Source: Gammaproteobacteria bacterium (GTDB taxonomy: Bacteria > Pseudomonadota > Gammaproteobacteria > Steroidobacterales > JABDKV01). Taken from it: a DNA stretch of 64,000 nt. Location of the stretch: the NCBI GenBank assembly GCA_029862165.1, contig JAOTXU010000016.1, positions 17,832 through 81,831 of the forward strand, in the 5' to 3' direction. Below are positions 45,617 through 54,709 of the stretch, one piece after another. The notes under the pieces were generated by a model, which did not search any database, had not been told where the DNA came from, and saw only the letters and a program-made list of their open reading frames with translations. Position 1 is the first letter of the stretch; every line of letters begins with the position of its first letter. The translations under genes were made by a program, and so were the position numbers.

Positions 45617-46480
45617 ATGAAGGGATCACTTGAAGATCTGATCGAATTGTTGCGATTGGAGCGACTGGAGAAAAATCTTTTCCGCGGGCAAAGTCGTGAT
45701 ATCGGCAGTCCACGCGTATTCGGTGGTCAGGTACTGGGGCAGGCACTGTCTGCTGCACAGCAAACGGTTGAGGATCGCGCGGCACACTCTTTGCACGCAT
45801 ATTTTTTGCGTGCGGGCGATGTAAATGCGCCTATCGTTTACGACGTCGACCGGAGCCGGGACGGTCGCTCATTTACCAGTCGCCGCGTTGTCGCAATCCA
45901 GCACGGCCAGCAAATATTTCATCTGGCGGCTTCTTTTCAGCGGCCGGAGCAGGGTGTGGAACACCAGGATGAGATTCCGGACGTGCCGAGTCCGGAAGAT
46001 CTGCCCGACGCCAGTGAGTATCATCGGTCCGGCAAAGTGCCCGACAAGCTCAGCCGCTTTGTGTCGCGTCAGCGCCCATTCGAGTTCCGGCCGGTGCAGA
46101 CGCCGGCCTTTCTTAGCGAAGAAAAACTACCTCCGCGACAGCAGATCTGGTTTCGCACCGTGGCCAAATTGCCGGATGAAGAAACACTACACAAGACTTT
46201 GTTGGCATACGTTTCCGATTATGGTCTGGTTGGCACGGCAACCATGCCACACGGTATTTCCTTCATTGAAGGCAATGTTCAGGTCGCGAGTCTCGATCAT
46301 GCAATGTGGTTTCATCGTGACGCCCGTGTTGACGACTGGTTGCTTTATGACTGCGACAGTCCCAGCGCATCGGCTGCACGTGGGCTGGCCCGTGGTGCGA
46401 TCTTTAGCCGCGATGGGCGGTTGATCGCGTCGACTGCACAGGAAGGGCTGGTACGCGTCTGGTCGGGGCCTCGCAAATAA
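45617..46480 (+). CDS. tesB: Acyl-CoA thioesterase II
   Basis: 287 residues with two hotdog domains. Seen: RVFGGQVLGQALSAAQQTV, HSLHAYFLRAGDVNAPIVYD, VAIQHGQQIFHLAASFQ, and in the second half VASLDHAMWFHRD and IFSRDGRLIASTAQEGLVR, all of TesB. It hydrolyses acyl-CoA thioesters to fatty acid and CoA. ATG 45617 follows GGGAG by five bases, 12 bases after the kinase stop, so it may be the last gene of the glycerophosphodiester operon. Confidence 0.94.
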   Translation: MKGSLEDLIELLRLERLEKNLFRGQSRDIGSPRVFGGQVLGQALSAAQQTVEDRAAHSLHAYFLRAGDVNAPIVYDVDRSRDGRSFTSRRVVAIQHGQQIFHLAASFQRPEQGVEHQDEIPDVPSPEDLPDASEYHRSGKVPDKLSRFVSRQRPFEFRPVQTPAFLSEEKLPPRQQIWFRTVAKLPDEETLHKTLLAYVSDYGLVGTATMPHGISFIEGNVQVASLDHAMWFHRDARVDDWLLYDCDSPSASAARGLARGAIFSRDGRLIASTAQEGLVRVWSGPRK

Positions 46481-46623
46481 TCACGCCGAGTCGATCAAAA
46501 GCGAACATTGGGCAGTTCAACCCAGCGGGAGCTTATGTCAACTTGATACGCAGCGGGCACGGTAGTAATTTGATTGGTGCTGACAGCCGATAGGCAGGTC
46601 TACAAAAAAGGGGGGTCTCGACT

Positions 46624-47397
46624 ATGTTTACCCAAGAACATTGGTATGTGTCTGACAATCCGGTGCGATACGCATCGGCGATGCAGAAATTAGCCCTATT
46701 TTGTGTTCTTTTCGTAACCGTCAATGCGCATGCTGCTACAGTTACAGTAAGCCCGCCGGACATATTCTTGAATGTAGGCGAAGAAACGCTTGCCCAAGTA
46801 TTCGTAAGCGGCGTCGAATCCCCGGGACTGACGTTCTTTCAGTTCGATCTCGTCTACGACCCGACAGTAATCAATTTGTTCGATCCCAATGATCTTCCTG
46901 GTAGCAGTTTTTTCAACTTCGAACCCTTCCAGCCGCTTGGAGGCCAGTTGTCTTGCGAGACCTTTCGAGGGGCGCCATGCTTGGACGCTGAGTGGTTCTT
47001 GACCTCAACAGGTCGCGGTCCTACATTCTTTGGGAAAGGGATACCGGCGTCGACTCCAGGGCCGACTATCGACAATACGCTTGGAAGAGTCAGCATTACG
47101 TACTTGACCGAGGGGGACCAACCGCCGGCTCCCACCGGGACCGGGGCGTTGGCAATATTTGGTGTCCGCGCTGTTGGCTCGGGCGACACGACGATAAATT
47201 TTGAGAACGTGTTACTCGAGGGTACAACGTTTGAACTCGTGAACGTTCTGACCCCGTTAATCGAGACGAACCCCGTTGTTTTCGACACAACGTCTGTACC
47301 CGGAATGGTGACTGTTGCTCCTATTCCTGTTCCCGCCGCTTTTTGGCTTTTCGGTTCCACGCTCGGTTTGCTCGGTTGGCTGAAACGCCGGGAGTAG
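46624..47397 (+). CDS. PEP-CTERM-like exported protein with cohesin-type beta domain
   Basis: 257 residues. A hydrophobic signal (LALFCVLFVTVNAHAA) precedes a cohesin-like beta-sandwich (VSPPDIFLNVGEETLAQVFV, FFQFDLVYDPTVI). The C-terminus is a sorting tail: VPVPAAFWLFGSTLGLLGWL followed by KRRE, that is a proline motif, a helix and basic residues. The VPxPAA variant replaces PEP. Family role: exosortase substrate. No exosortase gene is in the window. ATG 46624 has GGGG eight bases upstream; ATG 46681 would give a shorter n-region. Confidence 0.85.
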   Translation: MFTQEHWYVSDNPVRYASAMQKLALFCVLFVTVNAHAATVTVSPPDIFLNVGEETLAQVFVSGVESPGLTFFQFDLVYDPTVINLFDPNDLPGSSFFNFEPFQPLGGQLSCETFRGAPCLDAEWFLTSTGRGPTFFGKGIPASTPGPTIDNTLGRVSITYLTEGDQPPAPTGTGALAIFGVRAVGSGDTTINFENVLLEGTTFELVNVLTPLIETNPVVFDTTSVPGMVTVAPIPVPAAFWLFGSTLGLLGWLKRRE

Positions 47398-47419
47398 GCT
47401 CAACCCACATCAAATCAAT

Positions 47420-47444
47420 AAGCCCGGCCTGGTTCTGGGCTTTT
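47420..47444 (+). terminator. Rho-independent terminator after the PEP-CTERM-like gene
   Basis: Six-base stem AAGCCC / GGGCTT with an 11-base loop and a short T-run, 22 bases after the stop. Confidence 0.7.
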
Positions 47445-47744
47445 CCTTCTCGGCGAATGACCGCTTATGGCCGTTCTGCGCCTGGACCGCAACACCTGGC
47501 GAGCCAACCGACCGACCGCCATTGATCGAAGCAGGTAGTGCGCGCTAATCAACCAAGGCACTTCTAAGATCGCACTCCACTATGTAGCTACGCATTCTTT
47601 GCTTCGTCCGCCGAACGCAGTCCTGTTTCAGTTGCCACAATTGCGCACAATCTGTCGCCGCACGGCCACAGTCAGTCTCTGTATTGCCTCTTTGCCCGGT
47701 TGAAATAGATTCCGTAGACAATAGTCGGAAGACAGAGGTACGAC
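47445..47744. other. Intergenic region, no gene seen
   Basis: About 300 bases between the terminator and the OmpA-like gene. It should contain that gene's promoter. No open frame with support, tRNA or riboswitch consensus was seen. Confidence 0.4.
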
Positions 47745-48467
47745 ATGAAGAAACTAATAGTTATTGTATTGATTGGCATGGCGATGACCGTTGCCCGGGC
47801 CGATGATGAAAAGGCGCTAAATATTGGCATGGGCAGTGGTGCGTTGGTCGGTGCTATTGCCGGTGGACCTGTTGGAGCCATTTTTGGTGCAGCGCTCGGC
47901 GGTCATTATTTTGACCAGGCAGCGCGATCTGCAAAAGTCCCTGGTCTGGAAAAAGATTTGCGTTCAACACGTACCGAGCTTGGCGAGTCAGAGAACCGTG
48001 TCGCACGGCTCAATCGCAGTCTGTTCGAAACCCGCGGCGAACTGGATAAATTGGGTGCCGAAATGGCAGGACTTTTGCTGGAGCGTGCAGCATTTGATGG
48101 TTTGCAGATGGAAGTGCTGTACCAAACCGGAGACAGCGAGCTTGACCACAGCGCCACCAAGCGTCTCAACAGACTCGGCGATCTATTGACCAAGTTGCCG
48201 GACATGACTGTACGTCTTGATGGCTATGCCGATCCTCGTGGCGATGAATCTTACAATGATGGCCTTTCCCGGCAACGCGCTGAATCAGTACGCGACGTGC
48301 TTATTGCGGCAGGTGTGGAACGGGACCGCATTGCAGTACATGCGCACGGTGAATCCGGCTCGGTGTCAACTGATGCCGATCTCGATGCCTACGCGCTGGA
48401 CCGTAAGGTACGTGTGCGGTTGTTTGGGACTACCGACGGCACCAAGGTGGCTCTCGAGACAGATTAG
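47745..48467 (+). CDS. OmpA-family protein with glycine-zipper and coiled-coil segments
   Basis: 240 residues. A signal peptide (VIVLIGMAMTVARA) precedes a glycine-zipper segment (GALVGAIAGGPVGAIFGAALGG, about 30-52), a coiled coil (VPGLEKDLRSTRTELGESENRV...), and a C-terminal OmpA peptidoglycan-binding domain (LDGYADPRGDESYNDGLSRQ, RIAVHAHGE). It probably tethers the outer membrane to the cell wall. The 3' end overlaps the convergent receptor gene by four bases. Monocistronic. Confidence 0.9.
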   Translation: MKKLIVIVLIGMAMTVARADDEKALNIGMGSGALVGAIAGGPVGAIFGAALGGHYFDQAARSAKVPGLEKDLRSTRTELGESENRVARLNRSLFETRGELDKLGAEMAGLLLERAAFDGLQMEVLYQTGDSELDHSATKRLNRLGDLLTKLPDMTVRLDGYADPRGDESYNDGLSRQRAESVRDVLIAAGVERDRIAVHAHGESGSVSTDADLDAYALDRKVRVRLFGTTDGTKVALETD

Positions 48468-50575
48468 TCTCTCTGGCAGTGTTCCCCGCTGTCTTTGCGA
48501 CACCGGGTCGGCTTGGGCCGGCCCCGTGTCGTTCTTTTTGTTATGGGGTGCCAGTTCAGGTCAAAGTAGAGGCTACGCGCTCGGCCAGGAAAAAAGCGCT
48601 GATTGCCAAACGCGAAGTCGGCGCGTTCGGCATAACGGGTATCGCCCAGGTTCATAACACGGACATGTAACGCCCAATTCCGCGTCAGGGGCTGGATATA
48701 ACGCAGATTGATGAGGTCATGGCCGGGGTAACGCACAGAGTTGGCAGCATCCATGGCGTAGCTTCCGGTGTGTAACCACTCAAGCTCGACTTCGGAATCT
48801 ATTTGCGTGTGCCATCGCAGACGACTGTTGGACAGGTGAGCTGGCGCTGTGTCGATCTCGGCGCCATCGGAGATAACTTCGCCGCCTGAAGCATTGCGGT
48901 CAAAATCGTAGCGATGCAGAGCCTGACTGGCGTCTATTTCGATAGTGATGGCTTCTATCGGTTGCCAGCGCAGCGATATTTCCACGCCATGATGAGAAGT
49001 GCGGCCGTCGCTGACGTTGAGACCATTTGCATCGCGAAAAATAAAGTGTTTTTTCTGCATTGCAAACGCCACTGCCTCGAGTGTCAGTCGATCCCTGAAA
49101 TAACGCAGTCCCGTTTCGCCACTAACCAGTCGTTCGCTGGCCAGTTGAGCAGTGTCCTGACCGCGTTGCAGCCGGTACAGCTCGGTGGCCTGTGGCGGAC
49201 GAAAGCCACTGGCAGCCTGAGCCCACCAGCGTATAGCCGGAATCGGCTGACCTACCAGGGCGACACGAGGCGCAAAGTTGCTGAAACTATCATTGCGATC
49301 GGCTGGCCGGTTATAGAGGCATCCACCAAAGCCACATTGCGTTCCGTCATCGCGGAGATTTCCGGTTGTCGCACGATTGTCGTAATCGTAGTGGAGTGTT
49401 TCGACACGACCGGCCAGTTGTAGCGACAGCCGGTCGTTGATTTTACGTAGACCGCTCCACCAAACACCCAACATGCCCGTATCAGCCTGATAATCGTAAT
49501 GAACGCCCTGTGGTCGTGTTTCGCGCAGAAAATCAGAACCCATAGTTGGGCCGCTTTGGATTTCTGTGAGACGACCGCGAGCGAGTTCGGCATCTACGCC
49601 CCAATGCATAGTCCATTCGCTGAAGACACGCGACGTGCTGGCGTTGACCCCCAGGCTGTGTTGACCATTTTGTTCCAGCGGCTGCCCGGGTAGAAAGTGT
49701 TGCAGGAAACGCATCCGTGAATGGCGGGCATATGCTGTTAAGTCCCAATCACCGGCCCAATTAACGCTTAGCCGCTGGGCGTCGGCATCGCGGAAGGCTT
49801 CGGGATTTGGATTGCCCGTACGCAGGGCTTCGTTCCGGTAGGCGTTATCACCGACAACAAAACCAGCCGTCTCCTGCTGTAAGCGTGTTGCTGCAAAACG
49901 GATTCTTGGCAGGCCGTGGCCGCCAAACAACAAATTGAACTTACCCTGATCGTAGCCCGAGTTCGCACGGAATCCGCCGTCGTGGTCGATGTTGAGTAAC
50001 AGACTTCCGCCGGCCGCTAATGGAGCAATTGCACGAGCCCGATAGAAGTCATCAGGGCCGGTCCCAACCAACAATGTGCGGTCGCGCGGTTTGTCTTGTA
50101 ATACATTGATTGCGCCATGCAAGGCATTCGCACCCCAGGCTGCACTGACCGGTCCGCGCGCAATTTCGACGGTCGCGGCCTGCGCTGTGTTGATTTCGAA
50201 CAGTTCATTGACGTTGCAGAATCCCGCCGGTCTAATCGGAATGCCATCTTCCAGAATCAGGAATGCACCGCACGAGCCGGCTCCCGTCAACACAGGCGAA
50301 CGAATTGCTGTTAGATTTTCCTGGCCACTCCCACGGCTGACCCACGTACCCGGCGAGCGGCTGGCCAGCTCATTGAAATGCGTGTGCGCACTTGCCGAAA
50401 TGACCGACGCGTCGAGTTGGCTAGCTGCCACGCTCTGGCTGTGTGCAGCGACCGGCGCACGTTGACCGGTTACGATTATTGTATCCAGGCGTCCGTCCTG
50501 GCCGTACGCCTGAGCGGACACCAGCAAGACAGCAGTAAACAAGGCCTGCTTTGAATGCATCATGAATCGCGTCAT
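48464..50575 (-). CDS. TonB-dependent outer-membrane receptor
   Basis: 703 residues from ATG 50575. Signal peptide (ALFTAVLLVSAQAYG), TonB-box-like DTIIVTGQR, a plug domain (RSPGTWVSRGSGQENLTAIR; GSCGAFLILEDGIPI), and a beta-barrel ending YFDLNWHPI. The plug has a CGAF/FCNVNELF cysteine pair. No STN domain, so no surface signalling. Ligand unknown; vitamin B12/siderophore type is possible, but no riboswitch or iron box is seen. The frame is open to 50698, overlapping the divergent gene. A palindrome covers the start region. Confidence 0.88.
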   Translation of the reverse strand: MTRFMMHSKQALFTAVLLVSAQAYGQDGRLDTIIVTGQRAPVAAHSQSVAASQLDASVISASAHTHFNELASRSPGTWVSRGSGQENLTAIRSPVLTGAGSCGAFLILEDGIPIRPAGFCNVNELFEINTAQAATVEIARGPVSAAWGANALHGAINVLQDKPRDRTLLVGTGPDDFYRARAIAPLAAGGSLLLNIDHDGGFRANSGYDQGKFNLLFGGHGLPRIRFAATRLQQETAGFVVGDNAYRNEALRTGNPNPEAFRDADAQRLSVNWAGDWDLTAYARHSRMRFLQHFLPGQPLEQNGQHSLGVNASTSRVFSEWTMHWGVDAELARGRLTEIQSGPTMGSDFLRETRPQGVHYDYQADTGMLGVWWSGLRKINDRLSLQLAGRVETLHYDYDNRATTGNLRDDGTQCGFGGCLYNRPADRNDSFSNFAPRVALVGQPIPAIRWWAQAASGFRPPQATELYRLQRGQDTAQLASERLVSGETGLRYFRDRLTLEAVAFAMQKKHFIFRDANGLNVSDGRTSHHGVEISLRWQPIEAITIEIDASQALHRYDFDRNASGGEVISDGAEIDTAPAHLSNSRLRWHTQIDSEVELEWLHTGSYAMDAANSVRYPGHDLINLRYIQPLTRNWALHVRVMNLGDTRYAERADFAFGNQRFFPGRARSLYFDLNWHPITKRTTRGRPKPTRCRKDSGEHCQRD

Positions 50576-50580
50576 GATGC
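50557..50580. promoter_or_regulatory. Candidate operator: perfect 9-bp inverted repeat
   Basis: GCATCATGA, six-base spacer ATCGCG, TCATGATGC. It lies in the gap of only 22 bases between the divergent receptor (start 50575) and sulfotransferase-like gene (start 50598) and covers the receptor start codon. Symmetry fits a dimeric repressor site, but part of it arises from clustered Met codons. Confidence 0.4.
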
Positions 50581-50597
50581 CTGTCGGGAGGCCGAAG

Positions 50598-51359
50598 ATG
50601 AAGACAGAGCAGCGTAAGGTCACGCGGATCGCGATGTGGTCCGGGCCCAGAAATATTTCCACGGCACTCATGCGCGCGTGGGAGAATCGATCTGACACCG
50701 TCGTAATTGACGAGCCGTTCTATGCCTACTTTCTCCGCCGCTCAGGGCGTCAACATCCCGGGCGCGAGGAAGTCCTTGCCGCTCAGCCTGCCGACTGGCG
50801 CACTGTGGTAGAGCGACTGCAGGCGCCATTGCCTGCCGGGCGTGCTATTCATTATCAGAAACAGATGACACATCACTTGGATGAATCTGTTTCATTGGAC
50901 TGGCTGGCTGGAGTGCGCAACTGTTTCCTGATTCGCAAGCCCTTAAATATGCTCGCTTCACTGCTTAAGGTGCTGCCGAATGCAGAGTTGGCCGATACCG
51001 GTTTGCCACAACAACTGCGCCTGTTCGAACATGTACGCAGCTCGCAAACCGAGATACCGCCAGTAATCGATACGGCAGATGTATTACAACATCCTGGCGC
51101 AATGCTTCGAGCATTGTGTGCGGCGCTGGATGTGCCATTTAGCGAAAACATGCTGCGTTGGCCGGCCGGGCGGCGTGATAGCGACGGCGTTTGGGCGCCT
51201 TATTGGTATGCGGCAGTTGAGAAATCGACCGGTTTTGCACCTTGGCGTCCAGCTACACCGGAAATTCCCCCGCAAAAAATCGCTGTGCTCGAACAGTGCC
51301 AGTTATTGTATGACCGCATCGCGGAGTATCGTCTGCAGGCGATAGAAGGAGACAGTTGA
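50598..51359 (+). CDS. Sulfotransferase-like P-loop protein
   Basis: 253 residues from ATG 50598, preceded by GGGAGG at optimal spacing (the frame is open to 50562). The N-terminal IAMWSGPRNISTALMRAW resembles the PAPS-binding 5'-phosphosulfate loop of sulfotransferases, and RKPLNMLASLLKV recalls the 3'-phosphate region. Substrate unknown. It is immediately followed (one base gap) by a class IV aminotransferase. As I recall, this pairing is also found fused in some plant proteins, so a joint pathway is likely. Confidence 0.75.
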   Translation: MKTEQRKVTRIAMWSGPRNISTALMRAWENRSDTVVIDEPFYAYFLRRSGRQHPGREEVLAAQPADWRTVVERLQAPLPAGRAIHYQKQMTHHLDESVSLDWLAGVRNCFLIRKPLNMLASLLKVLPNAELADTGLPQQLRLFEHVRSSQTEIPPVIDTADVLQHPGAMLRALCAALDVPFSENMLRWPAGRRDSDGVWAPYWYAAVEKSTGFAPWRPATPEIPPQKIAVLEQCQLLYDRIAEYRLQAIEGDS

Positions 51360-51360
51360 G

Positions 51361-52260
51361 GTGTTGCAAAAATATGATCAGCGAAATAACGATATCCACG
51401 TCAACATCAACGGCAAACTTGTTCCGCGAGCCGAGGCGGCGATCAGCCCCTTCGATTCATCCGTGCAAAATGGCGATGGTGTATGGGAGGGTTTGCGTCT
51501 GTATAACGGCCGCATATTTAGGCTGGAACAGCACCTGGATCGCCTGGCCGCATCGGCTCGGTCATTGGCCTACGAGGGCTTTCCATCGCGCGAAAAAATA
51601 ATACGTGAAATTCGGAGCACCCTGCAAGCGAATGAGATGCACGATGGCGTACACATTCGTGTCACGGTGACGCGTGGCGTGAAGTACACCAGCGGTCTGG
51701 ATCCGCGTTTGAACAATGCCGGCACGACGCTGATCATTCTGGCCGAGCACAAACCACCGGTTTATGACCGAACGGGCCTATATTTCAAGACGTCGAGCAT
51801 CCGTCGAATTCCGCCGCAATGCCTCGATCAAAAAATTCATTCCTGTAACCAGCTAAACTCGATTTTGGCAAAAATCGAAGCAAATCGGGCCGAGGCAGAC
51901 GATGCACTGATGTTGGACGTGCGTGGCTACCTCGCGGAGACAAATGCGACCAACGTTTTCATTGTGAGTGACGATACCGTGCTCACTTCTCTTACTGACT
52001 CCTGTCCGGAAGGCGTGACGCGGACAGCCGTGCTGGAGTTGTGCGCTAAGCACAATATAGCAGCACAGGTGCGCGATATATCAGTTGCTGAAATTCATGC
52101 GGCACAAGAGGTTTTTTGCACCGGAACGATGGGTGAAATAATCGGTGTAGCATGTATCGACGATACTGAATACTTAAACGGTCGGATCGGACCGATGACC
52201 CAGCGTATTGCTGCGCTTTATTCCGAGCTAACGGCTAGCGAGGGATTTGAAATCTGTTAA
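51361..52260 (+). CDS. Class IV aminotransferase (branched-chain aminotransferase/D-amino acid aminotransferase-like)
   Basis: 299 residues with the fold-type IV pattern: VQNGDGVWEGLRLYNGRIFRL, the PLP lysine in LDQKIHSCNQLNSILAKIEA, LDVRGYLAETNATNVFIV and CTGTMGEIIGV. It uses PLP to transaminate an amino acid; branched-chain, D-amino and 4-amino-4-deoxychorismate lyase-like substrates cannot be separated. GTG 51361 with GGAG nine bases upstream. Co-transcribed with the sulfotransferase-like gene. Confidence 0.88.
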   Translation: MLQKYDQRNNDIHVNINGKLVPRAEAAISPFDSSVQNGDGVWEGLRLYNGRIFRLEQHLDRLAASARSLAYEGFPSREKIIREIRSTLQANEMHDGVHIRVTVTRGVKYTSGLDPRLNNAGTTLIILAEHKPPVYDRTGLYFKTSSIRRIPPQCLDQKIHSCNQLNSILAKIEANRAEADDALMLDVRGYLAETNATNVFIVSDDTVLTSLTDSCPEGVTRTAVLELCAKHNIAAQVRDISVAEIHAAQEVFCTGTMGEIIGVACIDDTEYLNGRIGPMTQRIAALYSELTASEGFEIC

Positions 52261-52274
52261 CGCCGGGCAGGCGT

Positions 52275-52901
52275 TTACGGGAAAATCGCCAGCGCGCCCT
52301 GGTCGAGTTCCAGCAGGTCAGAATCCGACCACGGCTTTTTCTCACAAAAATCTATTGCCGATTTGATTTCACGGTCGCGGAATGTCGCCAAGCTGATTAG
52401 GGCTGTCTGCATTTCCCGGCCCAGGTCAAGAATTCGAAACCAGGCCTCCGCGCCAATGCTACTTGCATAGATCGGATTAGTTGAATTGTTTCGTTTGACT
52501 TTGCCGCCAATCCAGCCCTTGCCTTGGACACTGTCGAGGGAGGCGCAGGTGACGTCCACTTCCAAATCCAGGGTGCCCGCTGGACCCAAAGCACTCTGCG
52601 CAAATACCCCGTCGGCGCTGCCATTTTCGTAACGAGTTACGTTGTGCATGAAAGTAACGGTCATGCCATTACCTTTGGCTATTCCACGTCCGAAGCTTGC
52701 GGCAACGACTTCTGGTTCGGTTTTTTTTACTGGCCCGGTATCCACGCGCGCCTCTGGTGTGTCACTGGTCGCGTCTGGGTTTGATTGTATGGCTATCTCT
52801 TTGTCGACTACTTTTCCGGTCACGGTGCCGGAGCCGGTTGCGCACCCGAAGCTTAGGACGATCAGTGATGCCATGAATGCGTAGAGACTATTTCTTGTCA
52901 T
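52275..52901 (-). CDS. Predicted lipoprotein of unknown function
   Basis: 208 residues from ATG 52901 (frame open to 52964). Lipobox FGC follows LYAFMASLIVLS. The mature protein has no recognised domain: a Thr/Asp-rich linker, then a beta-rich part (GMTVTFMHNVTRYEN; LDLEVDVTCASLD). It follows the TPR gene by about 65 bases in the same orientation and is convergent with the aminotransferase, so it may be the last gene of the rhomboid/DUF3450 operon. Confidence 0.75.
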   Translation of the reverse strand: MTRNSLYAFMASLIVLSFGCATGSGTVTGKVVDKEIAIQSNPDATSDTPEARVDTGPVKKTEPEVVAASFGRGIAKGNGMTVTFMHNVTRYENGSADGVFAQSALGPAGTLDLEVDVTCASLDSVQGKGWIGGKVKRNNSTNPIYASSIGAEAWFRILDLGREMQTALISLATFRDREIKSAIDFCEKKPWSDSDLLELDQGALAIFP

Positions 52902-52966
52902 CGCCCTGACACTTGGAAAAGTGCTGCAAATTTTGCTTGCGCCAGACCGCCCGGTCAATTGCATTG

Positions 52967-54709
52967 TTAGAGAATACCGATTTGCAGCTCCACGATGCTA
53001 TTGGATCGATTAGTACCGCGGTGTAGGACTATTTGTCTTGCTTCCAGTGTAGGCTGCAGACCCGCAGCCAGCGTCTGGGCATACAAGTCGCGCCAAGCCT
53101 GTTCCAGTCCTTCCCTGGGTCCTTCATAGCGTTGCCAGGCGCAGCGAAAGCTGTCGAGACTGCCAGAGCGGAACTGACCTCGCGATGGCGTCGTGCGGCG
53201 AATAGGCGCGGCCACACGCACATCAATGTCCTGTATCGGATCCGAGATGTCGCCGTTGACGACGATGTGTAGCGGGCCGGTCCACTCCAGACGTTCACGC
53301 CGGCTTGTTCGGATAAGTTTGCTGGCCAAATCGATCGCCGTCTCAGTCAGGTTCGCCGCCTCGGTGGCACGACTGGCTGTGAAAACGCGCAGCAACGGCA
53401 CCGTCTTGATGGCGACCGGTTCGACCGCAGACACGTCGCTGACCGGCAATATTGCCAGATCGTCGGCACCGTCCAGCGCTGCAACGGTTTCTGATGGTTG
53501 TACGCGTCCCGTGGATTGCTGCAGGAAATCCAACCACTCAGTAGCCGCGCGATAGACACCCCCGTATTCCACTGCCTGCTTGAAAGCGCGCCGTGCCGCA
53601 CCTGTTCTGCCGCGTTCCAGTTCTACCTGTCCCAGTAACAACAGCGCGCGGCCACGCACCGCGCCTGCCGCATTGGCCACAGTTGCACGGCGCAGCGCGG
53701 TGACAGCGACTTCACGATTGGTGAGACTGGCAGCCAATTGACCCACCTCCAGCCATGCGGCGGGCCTCGCATCCAGCTCGGCCCAGCGATTCAATGCCGA
53801 CAATGCAGCGACTTCGTCGCCGGATTGCAACAAGACTTGTCCCAGCCACTGCCAGCGTTGTGCATCGGGCCGAGCATCGACCAACGGGCGCAGCCATTGC
53901 GCGGCCATATCAGGTGTCCCATATTCCAGGTGCATCTGAATGAGGCGCAGCCAGTCTTCGTCTGAATAAAGGAGGCCACTCAAAGCGGCAGTTTGTAAAG
54001 TAGCCAGCGCACGTGCCGACAAACCGGCTGCCCGGTACAGCGCCGCGAGCTGTATCCATTGTTCGGGGTCATCGGGCGTAGCATTGAGCAACTGCAGTTG
54101 CCAATTTGCAGCCTCGGCCCATTCCCCGGATTTCCAGAACGAGTGGACGGTAAATTCGAGCCACTCCTGCGGCGGGGTCGCAGTGGAAGCGTCAATGGCT
54201 TTCACGGCCTGTCTGGCGGCGTCCCCGGGCTGATTGTTTTGCAGATACGCGCTAGCCAGTGACATGATCAGAGGCGGGTCAGAAAAACCATCGGTTGCCA
54301 TGGCGGCGGCAAGAAACTCAACGGCTTCCCGGGGTCGACCAGTCAGTGCGTAGAGCTGCCCCAGATTGACTTGCATTTGCGCAGTTGCCAGCGGTGACAG
54401 GCTATCGAGCGATAACGCCTGTTCGAAATTACTGATCGCAGCGGCGGTATCACCGGTTGCAATACCGCGCTGTGCCAACTGTCTGAGGATGAGCGCGCGT
54501 CCGTAAGCATCGAACTCCGAACTTTGCAGCAGCTCTGCGTCAGTAAGTTCTGCGGCCGGTTTGTCCTCATCCAGCAACCGTACTTTGGATTGGTACGGCC
54601 CCTCCGGTGAGACTCGCCCACTCGTGGTGCGTGACGTTTGAGCTGTCGCGTCGAGGCTTAGTACAAGCATCAGCAGCAGCAGCAGTAATTTTTTCGCCCG
54701 ACTAGTCAT
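52967..54709 (-). CDS. TPR-repeat periplasmic protein of the DUF3450/ExbB/TonB operon
   Basis: 580 residues from ATG 54709, overlapping the TonB stop by eight bases. Signal peptide (KLLLLLLMLVLSLDATA). At least eight TPR-like helix pairs (e.g. AISNFEQALSLDSLSPLATA, LGQLYALTGRPREAVEFLA, WLELGQ-type repeats up to about residue 400) and a beta-rich C-terminal domain follow. Homologues lie in the same operon in many gammaproteobacteria and are thought to be periplasmic partners of the TonB complex. Function not experimentally defined to my knowledge. Confidence 0.88.
   Translation of the reverse strand: MTSRAKKLLLLLLMLVLSLDATAQTSRTTSGRVSPEGPYQSKVRLLDEDKPAAELTDAELLQSSEFDAYGRALILRQLAQRGIATGDTAAAISNFEQALSLDSLSPLATAQMQVNLGQLYALTGRPREAVEFLAAAMATDGFSDPPLIMSLASAYLQNNQPGDAARQAVKAIDASTATPPQEWLEFTVHSFWKSGEWAEAANWQLQLLNATPDDPEQWIQLAALYRAAGLSARALATLQTAALSGLLYSDEDWLRLIQMHLEYGTPDMAAQWLRPLVDARPDAQRWQWLGQVLLQSGDEVAALSALNRWAELDARPAAWLEVGQLAASLTNREVAVTALRRATVANAAGAVRGRALLLLGQVELERGRTGAARRAFKQAVEYGGVYRAATEWLDFLQQSTGRVQPSETVAALDGADDLAILPVSDVSAVEPVAIKTVPLLRVFTASRATEAANLTETAIDLASKLIRTSRRERLEWTGPLHIVVNGDISDPIQDIDVRVAAPIRRTTPSRGQFRSGSLDSFRCAWQRYEGPREGLEQAWRDLYAQTLAAGLQPTLEARQIVLHRGTNRSNSIVELQIGIL

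Noticed and set aside
50557..50580. Fur box at the second TonB-dependent receptor
   Set aside because: The palindrome has a six-base spacer and does not match the GATAATGATNATCATTATC pattern.
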